The notes under the pieces were generated by a model. It had not been told where the DNA came from. It saw only the letters and a list, made by a program, of their open reading frames with translations, and did no database searches. Position numbers and translations under genes: made by a program. A stretch of 64,000 nucleotides of DNA from Sambucus nigra. Its lineage: Eukaryota; Streptophyta; Magnoliopsida; Dipsacales; Adoxaceae. Positions 22,555 through 32,403 of this stretch are shown piece by piece. Within the stretch, counting starts at the first letter, position 1; each line of letters begins with the position of its first letter. The stretch is from NCBI GenBank assembly GCA_949130495.1, contig OX422211.1, positions 533,358,017-533,422,016 on the forward strand, given 5' to 3'.

Positions 22555-23183
22555 ACATGTGTTAGCTTTTTACTTCTCTTTAGCCCTCTTCTCGGTTGAA
22601 TGGTGGTCGAAAGTCTTCACTTCTCTTCTAGAGCCAACCATACTCATGGATCTGGATAATCTATCTTTGATATCACCTCTTGGGTCGAGCCTTTCAAATG
22701 CCAACCCTGTGCTTAGCCGATCAAAGGCCGAACCCCTTGGTTGGTCATCTTGACACGACCTTTTATTGTGGCCTCGGCTAGCTTGAATGGGGCGTACATT
22801 ATTTCCTGACACTTTGTATAGCTCCCAACATTCATCCCGAGCGTCTTCAGCCTCATAGTCACCATACGGGTCCTCTAAGAAGGGTTGGAGTTGCCTCCCC
22901 AGGCGTAAACACCTTGGTTCAATAATTCTCTCCGCCGCTGAAGAGGTGGTATCTCCTTGCGTGGCAACTAGGGTGTTCCACTGGCATCTAGAGGCTGCTC
23001 CATTGCTGACTGAGTAATCATCCCCAATGTTATCCCCATGGATCTCACCAATACATTTTAGCTAAAGGCAAACAGCTTCTCCTGCATCGCTTGTTGGCTG
23101 GTCGCCAATTACCAACGCCATTGCCACCTCCACTATCTATGACTGAGGAGGTGCATGGCTAAAACTAGGACCACCAGCTGGTG
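22555..23183 (-). pseudogene. Tat gag N-terminal fragment, copy 2
   Basis: This is the duplicate of 11432-12060. The open part 22570-22812 reads MSGNNVRPIQASRGHNKRSC and FDRLSTGLAFERLDPRGDIK on the minus strand. In copy 1 one substitution (TTGA to TTAA near 11630) alters this frame. The rest of gag is absent because the duplication breakpoint lies within it. Confidence 0.8.
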
Positions 23184-23353
23184 GTGGAAATTCTGATGCA
23201 ATGTTTCACACCTGATGGTGAAACAACTCCACAAGAAGGGAGGACTGGTTCACCACAAGAGACTCCAGTGAGGGCAATCTAAAGAAGGGAAGAGATGATA
23301 CTTCTCATTTTTTATAGACGGTTCGAGACTAATGATACCAAAAATGGCACCAC

Positions 23354-24196
23354 TGAGTCACAGATGTAAGAAGCTCAAACATGTATATAATAATGGCAGT
23401 AAACACACAATATAACAGTAGAGAAAGAGGTGAGGCGAAGAGGATGAACACCTGAATTTAAGTGATTCAGCCAGATCATGCATCCACTTTGTGTGTGTGT
23501 GTATGTGTGTGAGTGAACTCCATTAACAAATACAGCAAAAATGGTCTGGGTTACAACACTCAAGCTTTCTCTCTCTTCTAGATACAAATGATCAGAGTTT
23601 TAGCCAGATGTTTAATTAAGCGATCCCTTATAATAAATAAGATGAGATGTATTTATAGTGTCTTAGGGGTGTATTACACCCCTAAACATGCAATAAACAT
23701 GTACAAAATGTTCCCAGCCAATAAGGAGAAGTCAATTGTCTCCTCCATATGTGAGTCATGATGATAAAATATTCCCTCACATGAGAGAATGATCTGGGTA
23801 TAAATGTTTCAGCTCACGTGTGTCACACATCCACCCGTACATCTCCATGCATCTCCCAATGCACGCGCTTTGTCATTAATGTGACCTCGGCCGACCATAT
23901 TGGCCGAGGATAGATTCATAGACCTTTGAACCACTGAGGAGTTAACACCCGTGATGTTTATTCATCTCGGCCTATCCATTTAGTCTTGGTCAAAGCCGAG
24001 GACGTGGATATACAATCACTAGGAACGATGTCGGTAGCTCTTACTTGGACAGTGTCAAAGGCCATGGTCGGGGCACCTAAGTCAGTGTTGGACGAGTCTT
24101 ATCAGGCCAAGTCATAATATCTCACTTTTGGATCATCGCTGAGGGCCAGCTATGGTCGAGGTTTCATGTTATAGATGAGGTGATACATGGCATATC
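23354..24196 (-). repeat. Tat LTR, copy 2
   Basis: This is the duplicate of 12231-13073 with the same PBS-side end (TGAGTCACAG) and PBS at 23334-23352. It differs by a few substitutions and a changed GT microsatellite near 23490. Confidence 0.7.
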
Positions 24197-24462
24197 GCAA
24201 TTTATCTAAACTAAAATTTTTGTGCAAGATTACAAAACTCTGTCGAAAGATTGGATTTCTCTAAACCAATAATGCACTTCATTAACAAGGGGAGAAAATT
24301 AATACCTAATAAGTCATAATGAAAATATAAATAAAACCTTTTCCCAAATATAAACGTTTCATCATCCCACATAAGCTACAAATTAAAAACATACATGACA
24401 TGCGCATCACTACTTTTCATGCATATAAATTATCTACACCCATACATGTTGTATTAACCATC

Positions 24463-25079
24463 ATTGCAGCTAGTACCCCACCATTTCGATAATGATGAAG
24501 GGGGAGAAATATGATGGGAGAAAAAGTGGTGCTACAACAAGAGGGGATAAAAATGGCTTTTCAAAATACATGTTTCAAAGCAAGGGGGAGACTTTTAACC
24601 TTTTTCTCGAACTATATCAATTGTATTGTCATCATAAAAAAGGAGAGATTATGAAACCAAATATATTTCAACCAAACAAGATTTTGTATGATGACATCAC
24701 AATTAATATAAGATCACATTTCACTATCTTCTCTCTAATGTACTTAAGATGAAAGCAATCACTCAATACATTATGAGATATGTTACAAGGAACACACCAT
24801 CCATGAAAACATGCGAGTATATCCAAGAAACACAATGAAGATCTCATACATTACAATGAAGATACAAAGAAATCATCAACCCCTGACAAAGTTCATATAT
24901 AATGCAACAAGAGAAGTCCAAAGTCCAACCATGAATTTTAATCTCGACCAGTCACACAACCAATATCATTATCATAATCACACAACCTATGAAGACTAAG
25001 CGCAAGCTAGCATCACATCACATAAATGAGCATTTCATGACTCAAACAATCGAGAAGATTATTCAAAAAATAAGGAGAT
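24463..25079 (+). mobile_element. Sirevirus-like remnant, copy 2, left part
   Basis: This is the duplicate of 13340-13957, interrupted at the GAGAT target site (25075-25079) by the 7.3-kb retrotransposon. It resumes at 32404. Confidence 0.35.
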
Positions 25080-25695
25080 TGTTGATACCAAATTTAATCT
25101 GCTGACGTGGACCAATAATAAGAAGACACGTGTCGATCTACATGGCACAATGACCAATTTATGTTCGCTCCGAGGAACAGACCTCTCCGAGGAACTCATA
25201 TGCTCCGAGGAACAGACCTCCCCGAGGAACTCTTGAATACCAGGAAGCTCAGGCGGTCCGAGCTACTCAGACGGTCCGAGCTGCATCTCGACCACAGCAT
25301 TGATTGCCAGAATACCAACAGTTCAAACTGTTCATTGACTGCTTATCATCTTGACGCACACGCTTGAAGAGCATTAAATGAGTTACCCTTTCATATGTAT
25401 ATCATTTAATGTATCACCCTTTCAGATGATAGCCTCAAGGACCTTTCATATGTATATCATTTAATGTATCGACCCTTTCGTGTACAGCCTCAAGGCTATA
25501 AATACCTTGTATCACCCTCATTCAAAAGGAGGGGAATTTCTTGAGAGAATTTGTAATCAAGAATTCCAAAAACACTCAGCAATAACATAACAGTGGACGT
25601 AGGCTTTATTCCTAGCCGAACCACTTTAAAAATCTTTGTCTTATTTATTTATCTGTGATTGAAAAATTAGAGCGATCTAGTTTTTTACATCAACA
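25080..25695 (+). repeat. 5' LTR of the 7.3-kb element
   Basis: This 616-bp LTR holds a palindromic GACACGTGTC (25126-25135), four copies of a CTCCGAGGAAC-type word in 25166-25232, paired GGTCCGAGCT words at 25253-25285, and a duplicated CCTTTCATATGTATATCATT module (25387 and 25441). A TATA box lies at 25496. It differs from the 3' LTR by three substitutions. Confidence 0.97.
25496..25504 (+). promoter_or_regulatory. TATA box of the 7.3-kb element
   Basis: CTATAAATA lies 190 bp upstream of the LTR end, where the U3/R boundary is expected. It is identical in the 3' LTR at about 32204. Confidence 0.7.
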
Positions 25696-25698
25696 GAT

Positions 25699-25716
25699 TG
25701 GCGCCGTCTGTGGGAA
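25699..25716 (+). other. Primer-binding site of the 7.3-kb element
   Basis: TGGCGCCGTCTGTGGGAA begins three bases after the LTR. This is the type of site typical of plant Tat/Retand-like elements. Confidence 0.88.
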
Positions 25717-27029
25717 AGTGTTACAAGCGTTGTTTTCCACCAAAAGCTAAGTTTTTATTTTCTCTACGTATAATCAATTATACATACATCTTTTGATTCA
25801 ACCATGATTTTTATGTTTATATACATAAATTAATTGTCCAATTTTTATCTGCAAAATATTGCATATCATGATTTTTAAATCATAACTGTTAGATTCATTC
25901 TTATTTAGAAATCTGAAAAATAATGGATTTCATAAATCATAAATTTTTGCTTGATTCTCAAGTTTCTATTTTATATCATGGAATAAATATTTTAAATGAT
26001 TACATATGCCAATATATACGACGATGATAAGATTTAATCATTTTCATTGTTGATTTTGAAATAAATTTTGTAAGATATTTGATGTCTATTCAAATTCCCA
26101 TCATATTTTTAATAAAAGAATGGGAAAAGGTTAAAGACAATGAAAAGTCTTCTCATGGAAATCATGACCCATATATATTCTCTCTCTTCAAGTTTGAGTC
26201 TCTTTGCATTCACTTTTATGAATTATATACTTAATTTGGTTCATCTTCCATCTATGTCAATAAAGTCAAATTGATTGATTTTTTATTTGGTAATAACTTT
26301 AATCATTCACCATATTTTTATCTCTCCAAATTGGGAATAGGAAGGGATCAATATAAAAAATAATTTTCTCTCACCTGAAAAATCATTACTCACCTCTTGT
26401 AAAAGAGGATCAGTAAAATAATCATGACCATATCAAGACTCTGGGCACAAATTTGATATGTTGGCCCCTCGTTCATCACATCACAAGGTTTCTTTGTCGA
26501 AATCACACGATCTAGCGGATTATTTATTATTCATTTAATTAACATTCTTAAGGCTTAAATTTTATATTGAATGTTATTTTTTGATCTCAAGATTCGAGAT
26601 ATTCTAGTCATCCAACCATATATTCTATAACTTGAGATATCTTTAAATGTTGGTCGGCAACATCCATGTCGTTTGTCGGCAGCAGTAGAATCTTGGGGTA
26701 TTAAAAAAATGCTAAGCACCCCTGATATTTCTTTAAACACGAGTTCGGCTTGGGGACAAGCAGGGGGCTTAAGTCTTTTTAACTTATGATCACCCCAAAA
26801 ATATTTTTAAATAGCAACTAATACCTGATTGGTTGTTGGAGATTAAATAAATTTACAAAAAAAACTTTACGTCTTATTTATGATGCATATTTGATAATAA
26901 TTTGTCCATCTCACACACATTTGGCATAAAACATATTATTTCATATTTTGAATTTTTTATGCTGATACATATCATATATTGATTGAATGAGTAAATTATT
27001 CTCATGACTAATCAATTCAGCCTACACAT
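25717..27029 (+). other. Leader region without gag
   Basis: No open frame of note and no gag homology is seen in this 1.3 kb where gag should begin. The sequence is AT-rich and non-repetitive. The region near 26730 with TTGGGGACAAGCAGGGGGCTT resembles a polypurine-tract/LTR edge and may be a deletion scar. Confidence 0.5.
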
Positions 27030-27289
27030 ATGGTAGAGCAAGATATTAATTTTTACAGGTACAAGATTCAACTCCGACGAATGCTCGAAAATAATCTTAC
27101 TCTTCTGAAAAATATTATCATAGCTCGGCAGTATGAAATTTCACCTCAGCGAGGAACTATTGATTTTATTATTGCTATGATATCTGCTCAAGCACAAATC
27201 ATTCTCAATATCCATTCGGATGCATATTATATATTCATCTCATCATGGAGCTCAACTAGATACTTATTCAGTTCTGAAGGAAAAGCTAC

Positions 27290-28490
27290 AACAGTTATTA
27301 TATTTCACCCCCAACGGATAGTTGGTCGGGGTAATTCTTATTTATATTCAGGCCCAGATATCTGCTCCAGCACAAATGATTCTATATATCCATTGGGATT
27401 CATATTCTATATTCATCTCAACATGGAGCTCAGCGAGATACTTATTATCATATTCAGCATTGAAGAGAACTATAACATTTATTATATTTCACCCCCAACG
27501 GATAGTTGGTGGGGGTAATTCTTATTTATATGCAGGCCCAACAAAGTTCTCGGCCATATTCTTATGTTCTGGAAAATATTATTCTTATTCGGCATTCTGC
27601 AATTATGCCTCAACAAGATACTTATTCAGCTTTAAGGAGAATTACAACATTCGTTCGGATAATTCTTATTTATATTCAGGCCTGACAACGTTCTCGGCCA
27701 TATTCTTATGTTCTGAAAGATCTTATTCTTGTTCGGCATTATATGATTCTACCTCGACGGATCGGCGAGGCACTTTATTATTTTTAATTATTCTTTATAT
27801 CTATTCGGATGCATATTCTATTCTCATTTCAGCATGGAGCTCGACAAATATTTATAATCTTATTCAGCTCCAAGGATGTCTCCAGCATTTATTATATCTT
27901 ATTCCCAACAATCTGTTGGTCATCGCCGAGGAGGTATCCTGCATTTATATTATATTTTATTCCCAACAATCTGTTGGTCATCGCCGAGGAGGTATCCTAC
28001 ATTTATTATATCTTATTCAGCTCCAAGGATGTCTCCAGCATTTATTATATCTTATTCCCAACAATCTGTTGGTCATCGCCGAGGAGGTATCCTGCATTTA
28101 TATTATATTTTATTCCCAACAATCTGTTGGTCATCGCCGAGGAGGTATCCTGCATTTATTATATCTTATTCAGCTCCAAGGATATCTCCGGAATTTATAT
28201 TATCTTATTCCCAACAAATCTGTTGGTCAGCGCCAAGGAAGTCTCCAGCATTTATATTATTTTATTCCCAACAATCTGTTGGTCATCGCCGAGGAGGTAT
28301 CCTACATTTATTATATCTTATTCAGCTCCAAGGATATCTCCGGAATTTATATTATCTTATCCCCAACAAATCTGTTGGTCAGCGCCGAGGAAGTCTCCAG
28401 CATTTATATTATCTTATTCCCAAAAATCTGTTGGTCAGCTCCGAGGAAGTCTTCATCATTCATTATCAATTACCACCAACTCCGATTGGT
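27290..28490 (+). repeat. Tandem repeats with TCTGTTGGTCATCGCCGAGG units
   Basis: Units of about 59 bp pair CCCAACAATCTGTTGGTC (itself an inverted repeat) with CGCCGAGGAGGTATCC and TTATTCAGCTCCAAGGA. They are densest at 27870-28490 and more diverged upstream (GGATAGTTGGTCGGGG type from 27300). Long open frames across this block (27322-28716 and two overlapping ones) are just the repeats read in three frames. Confidence 0.85.
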
Positions 28491-28572
28491 AGATAAAATC
28501 CAACTCCGGTTGGTAGACAAAATCCAACTCCGGTTGGTAGATAAAATCCAACTCCGGTTGATATTGGTCGAT
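28484..28572 (+). repeat. 24-bp tandem repeat, CAACTCCGGTTGGTAGA
   Basis: Four near-identical units of ATCCAACTCCGGTTGGTAGA with short spacers. CCAACTCCGGTTGG is almost self-complementary, like the neighbouring blocks. Confidence 0.85.
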
Positions 28573-28714
28573 AAATCTCATTCAAAGTTCACATTCCACA
28601 GTTGGGGGCTTCTATTACAGATATATTTGTTCATTTGGTGGCACATTCTTATATCATCATGCAGTCGAGCATCAAATTCAACCCCGACTAATCACTTTCT
28701 CAGGAATTACTTTT

Positions 28715-28885
28715 GATATTGAAGTTCAGGAGGAATATTGAAGTTCAGGAGGTATATTGAAGTTCAGGAGGAATATTGAAGTTCAGGAGGAATATTGAAG
28801 TTCAGGAGGTATATTAAAGTTCAGGAGGTATATTGAAGTTCAGGAGGAATATTGAAGTTCAGGAGGTATATTGAAATTCAAGAGG
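28715..28885 (+). repeat. 19-bp tandem repeat, TATTGAAGTTCAGGAGGAA
   Basis: About nine consecutive 19-bp units with a GGAGGAA/GGAGGTA alternation. The block ends directly at the aRNH frame, whose first residues are read from the last units. Confidence 0.9.
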
Positions 28886-28949
28886 TGTATTCAGAAGTAT
28901 CAGGACATGATGAAAGAAAGAGAAAAGTATTCCACCGAGGAACTCTGTC

Positions 28950-29450
28950 AGACCAGAAATTAGAAGACAAGTTGCCTATATGGAGGCTATATGTAGATGG
29001 CTCATCTTGCACTACAGGCTGTGGGGCAGGGATCATTTTGAACAGCCCAGACGAGATCGACATGGAATACGCCCTATGTTTCTAATTCAAAGCTTCTAAT
29101 AATGAGGTTGAGTATGAGGCCATGATTGCAGATCTTAATTTGTCAAATATTATGGAGGCACATCAGGTTATTGTCTTCAGTGATTCTCAATTGATCGTAA
29201 ACCAAATGTTGGGAATATATGCAACCAAAGGAGAATTGATGATCAAGTATCAAGCAAAGGTGATGGAGTTAGTATCAGAGTTTGTTGCTGTTTAACTGGT
29301 AAGAATATCAAGAATGGAGAATGTGAGAGCATACGCCTTGGCCCGATTAGCATCAGCTACTCGTACCGAGCTGCGAAGAACGATACCAATTGAAGTATTA
29401 GAAAGTCGGAGCATAGATGAAGACCTGACAATGAATATTATTACCCTTGA
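28950..29450 (+). pseudogene. Tat aRNH domain of the 7.3-kb element
   Basis: Residues run WRLYVDGSSCTTGCGAGIIL, then MEYALCF, a TAA stop, then FKASNNEVEYEAMIADLNLS, VIVFSDSQLIVNQMLGIYAT and RAYALARLASATRTEL. The acidic positions of RNase H (VDG, NNEVEYE, FSDSQ) are kept. One stop at about 29083 and another near 29294 interrupt it. RT should lie upstream but is replaced by repeats. Confidence 0.9.
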
Positions 29451-29511
29451 TTTAGGACCATCTTGGATGGATCCCATCGGAGCATATATTGAGGAGGAAC
29501 AATTACCGGGG

Positions 29512-29787
29512 GATAAGCTCGCTGCCAAGAAATGGAAGTTTAAAGCTGCTCGGTATAATGGTATTCGGAAGATAAGCTCGCTGCCAAGAAATGGAAGTTT
29601 AAAGCTGCTCGGTATAATGGTATTCGGAAGATAAGCTCGCTGCCAAGAAATGGAAGTTTAAAGCTGCTCGGTATAATGGTATTCGGAAGATAAGCTCGCT
29701 GCCAAGAAATGGAAGTTTAAAGCTGCTCGGTATAATGGTATTCGGAAGATAAGCTCGCTGCCAAGAAATGGAAGTTTAAAGCTACTC
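29512..29787 (+). repeat. 59-bp tandem repeat in the aRNH-integrase linker
   Basis: GATAAGCTCGCTGCCAAGAA starts at 29512, 29571, 29630, 29689 and 29748, exactly 59 bp apart, with almost no divergence. The unit is the coding linker DKLAAKKWKFKAARYN that precedes integrase in Tat elements. As 59 is not a multiple of three, each added unit shifts the frame. Confidence 0.97.
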
Positions 29788-29796
29788 GACGAGGAA

Positions 29797-30350
29797 TTAT
29801 GGCAGGTTTGCAAAGATGTGTACATCCCTCCGAGGTGAAAGAATTGATTAAAGAGATCCATGAAGGGTCCTGTGGAGCCCATGTAGCAGGTCGAACACTT
29901 TTGCAAAAGGTGATGACGCAGAGATACTACTGGCCGATGATGAGAGATGATTGTATAGCTTATGCCAAGAAATGTGACAAGTGCCAACGCTTTTCCTCCA
30001 TCCGAAGAACTCCACAAACATTGTTGACACCCATCACTTCTCCTTGGCCATTTGCCATGTGGGGATTGATTTGGTTGGACCATTGCCGACGACTCGAGGA
30101 AGATTCAAATACCTCGTCATCGCAGTAGATTATTTTACTTAGTGGATAGAAGCTGAGCCACTTATTGACGTGACATACGAGAAGGAAGGTGTACCAATTT
30201 GTTTGGAAGAACATCATCTGCCGATATGGTCTCCCTCATGCCTTCATCACAGACCATGGAACACAATTTAAAAACGAGGAGTTTGCTGCCTATTATCATC
30301 AGTCAAACATTTTGAAGGTTCATTCAGCGCCAGGATATCCTCAGAGCTAA
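29797..30350 (+). pseudogene. Truncated Tat integrase of the 7.3-kb element
   Basis: The N-terminal HHCC zinc domain is intact in one frame: KEIHEGSCGAHVAGRTLLQK, RYYWPMMRDD and KKCDKCQRF. After a frame change the core reads IDLVGPLPTTRGRFKYLVIA, VDYFT, a stop, WIEAEP, then GLPHAFITDHGTQFKNEEF and SAPGYPQS. The sequence stops at TAA 30348-30350, just before the position of the third catalytic acidic residue. The second active-site line reads DHG instead of DNG. The 20-bp repeat block begins three bases later. Confidence 0.9.
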
Positions 30351-30352
30351 TG

Positions 30353-30745
30353 GACCAAAAGTGCTCTAAGGAGCCAAAAAGTGCTCTAAGGAGCCAAAAG
30401 TGCTCTAAGGAGCCAAAAAGGGCTCTAAGGAGCCAAAAGCGCTCTAAGGAGCCAAAAAGTGCTCTAAGGAGCCAAAAGCGCTCTAAGGAGCCAAAAAGTG
30501 CTATAAGTAGCCAAAAGTGCTCTAAGGAGCCAAAAGCGCTCTAAGGAGCCAAAAAGTGCTATAAGTAGCCAAAAGCGCTCTAAGGAGCCAAAAAGTGCTC
30601 TAAGGAGCCAACCTCCTTTGGTTAGGAGGACAGCTCTAAGGAGCCAAAAAGTGCTCTAAGGAGCCAACCTCCTTTGGTTAGGAGGACAGCTATAAGTAGC
30701 CAAAAGCTATAAGGAGCCAAAAAACTACTCCTTTGGTTAGGAGGT
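30353..30745 (+). repeat. 19-20-bp tandem repeat, GCTCTAAGGAGCCAAAAAGT
   Basis: About seventeen units of 19-20 bp, each with a small inverted repeat GCTC-TAAG-GAGC. Longer insets, CCTCCTTTGGTTAGGAGG, recur three times near 30610, 30665 and 30728 and are also self-complementary. The block replaces the C-terminal half of integrase. Confidence 0.95.
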
Positions 30746-30764
30746 GTACACCAGCATGATCAAT

Positions 30765-31060
30765 GACGGTTGGTAAGATAAAAATATATTCTCACATTAC
30801 AACTTATGTTGGTCGGGAGGTAATATTATTACAAAAAGTTCCTCGAAGAACAAAATATTTCAAACTGAACCAAGTATGGTTGGTCGGGGATAAAAACCCA
30901 CTAACTGTAGTTGGTCGACGAGGAGAAATTATTGACCTTAGTTGGTCGGACACATTTTATGAAAATATTTGAAATTGAACCAAGTATGGCTGGTCGGGGA
31001 TAAAAACCCACCAACTGTAGTTGGTCGACAAGCATAATTTAACAACCTTGGTTGGTTGGA
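30765..31060 (+). repeat. Degenerate repeats with GGTTGGTCGGGGATAAAAAC
   Basis: The words GGTTGGTCGG, TAAAAACCCACYAACTGTAG and TTGGTCGACRAG recur two to five times with irregular spacing. They echo the TTGGTCGG words of the block at 27300. Confidence 0.7.
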
Positions 31061-31773
31061 AAAATTTTAAACATTTTTATACTCATTACTTTATTATTAA
31101 GTGATCGAGCAACGTTTCTAATACTTGTAACTTTTTAAGCTGGTCGATGAACAACACAATATTGTTATCTTTTTAACAGATACATATGCATAAATGTAAA
31201 GTGTTTGATATTTACAAGACAATAGCAAATACAAATTTGTAAACAAAAATGAAAATGTATACTAACTATTACATTGAGATTCCTACTCTATTGGTTTCTT
31301 TCCCTCTGCTTTTGAAACAGGTTCCTCGCCAGCAGGAAGATCATCCAAAGCATAATGGGAGTTTTATGAAGTTAAGATATTTCAGCATTCTGATGTTCAT
31401 CACAGATGGTCTGTCCGAGCAACTCTTGCTCGTCCCCGAGAACCTCTTGATCGTCCCCGAGCAGAGGTAGAAATCAAAATCAACATCTACAGTACTGAGA
31501 TCTTTACTACTACTATCCCGACCAATATTGAAGAAGAAGTTATATGAAAATGTTTCGAAGTCCACCACTAGCTCACAGGAGGCAGTAGGTCGGCTAGCAA
31601 ACCAATCAACATACTTGAAGATTATGATAAGCTACAAGCGGCATCATATGTCGTCCAGAAGATAATGCACTTTATGTTGAACAAATCAAGAAGGTAGATC
31701 AAGAATTTCACCAGCACCGAGCAACACTGCAGAATAAATACTCCATCCTTTCAAGTAACCCATCAAGCATGAA
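31061..31773 (+). other. 3' untranslated region of the 7.3-kb element
   Basis: No coding frame is recognised. The words GTCCCCGAGAACCTCTTG and GTCCCCGAGCAG near 31430-31465 resemble the CTCCGAGGAAC modules of the LTR. Confidence 0.5.
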
Positions 31774-31787
31774 GCATTGGGGGCTTC
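31774..31787 (+). other. Polypurine tract region of the 7.3-kb element
   Basis: GCATTGGGGGCTTC lies directly before the 3' LTR start TGTTGATACC. TTGGGGGCTTCTG is the usual form of this site in plant Tat elements. Confidence 0.75.
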
Positions 31788-32403
31788 TGTTGATACCAAA
31801 TTTAATCTGCTGATGTGGACCAATAATAAGAAGACACGTGTCGATCTACATGGCACAATGACCAATTTATGTTCGCTCCGAGGAACAGACCTCTCCGAGG
31901 AACTCATATGCTCCGAGGAACAGACCTCCCCGAGGAACTCTTGAATACCAGGAAGATCAGGCGGTCCGAGCTACTCAGACGGTCCGAGCTGCATCTCGAC
32001 CACAGCATTGATTGCCAGAATACCAACAGTTCAAACTGTTCATTGACTGCTTATCATCTTGACGCACACGCTTGAAGAGCATTAAATGAGTTACCCTTTC
32101 ATATGTATATCATTTAATGTATCACCCTTTCAGATGATAGCCTCAAGGACCTTTCATATGTATATCATTTAATGTATCGACCCTTTCGTGTACAGCCTCA
32201 AGGCTATAAATACCTTGTATCACCCTCATTCAAAAGGAGGGGAATTTCTTGAGAGAATTTGTAATCAAGAATTCCACAAACACTCAGCAATAACATAACA
32301 GTGGACGTAGGCTTTATTCCTAGCCGAACCACTTTAAAAATCTTTGTCTTATTTATTTATCTGTGATTGAAAAATTAGAGCGATCTAGTTTTTTACATCA
32401 ACA
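31788..32403 (+). repeat. 3' LTR of the 7.3-kb element
   Basis: This 616-bp LTR equals the 5' LTR except for three substitutions: T for C in CTGACGTGG, A for C in GGAAGCTCAGG and C for A in TTCCAAAAAC. It is followed by GAGAT. Confidence 0.97.

Larger units (their letters stand above)
25080..32403 (+). mobile_element. Young non-autonomous Tat-type LTR retrotransposon
   Basis: The boundaries are exact: TGTTGATACC at 25080, ACATCAACA at 32403, and target duplication GAGAT at 25075-25079 and 32404-32408. The orthologous site in copy 1 (13953-13957) is empty. LTRs are 616 bp and differ at three positions by direct comparison. The PBS is TGGCGCCGTCTGTGGG. Coding capacity is limited to an aRNH and a truncated integrase; gag, protease and RT are absent. 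Five tandem-repeat blocks fill the interior. aRNH next to integrase places it in the Tat clade. It must have moved using proteins supplied by a relative. Confidence 0.95.

Noticed and set aside
27322..28716. A 464-codon open frame, the longest in the window
   Set aside because: It is the translation of a tandem repeat, with two other long frames over the same DNA. Composition is I/Y/L/S-rich and repetitive, with no domain.
28878..30217. Several minus-strand frames across aRNH and integrase of the 7.3-kb element
   Set aside because: The plus strand carries the recognisable domains; the minus-strand frames are their complements.
30353..30745. Regular 20-bp repeats that could suggest a CRISPR array
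   Set aside because: There are no unique spacers, units are contiguous, and the setting is a plant retrotransposon.
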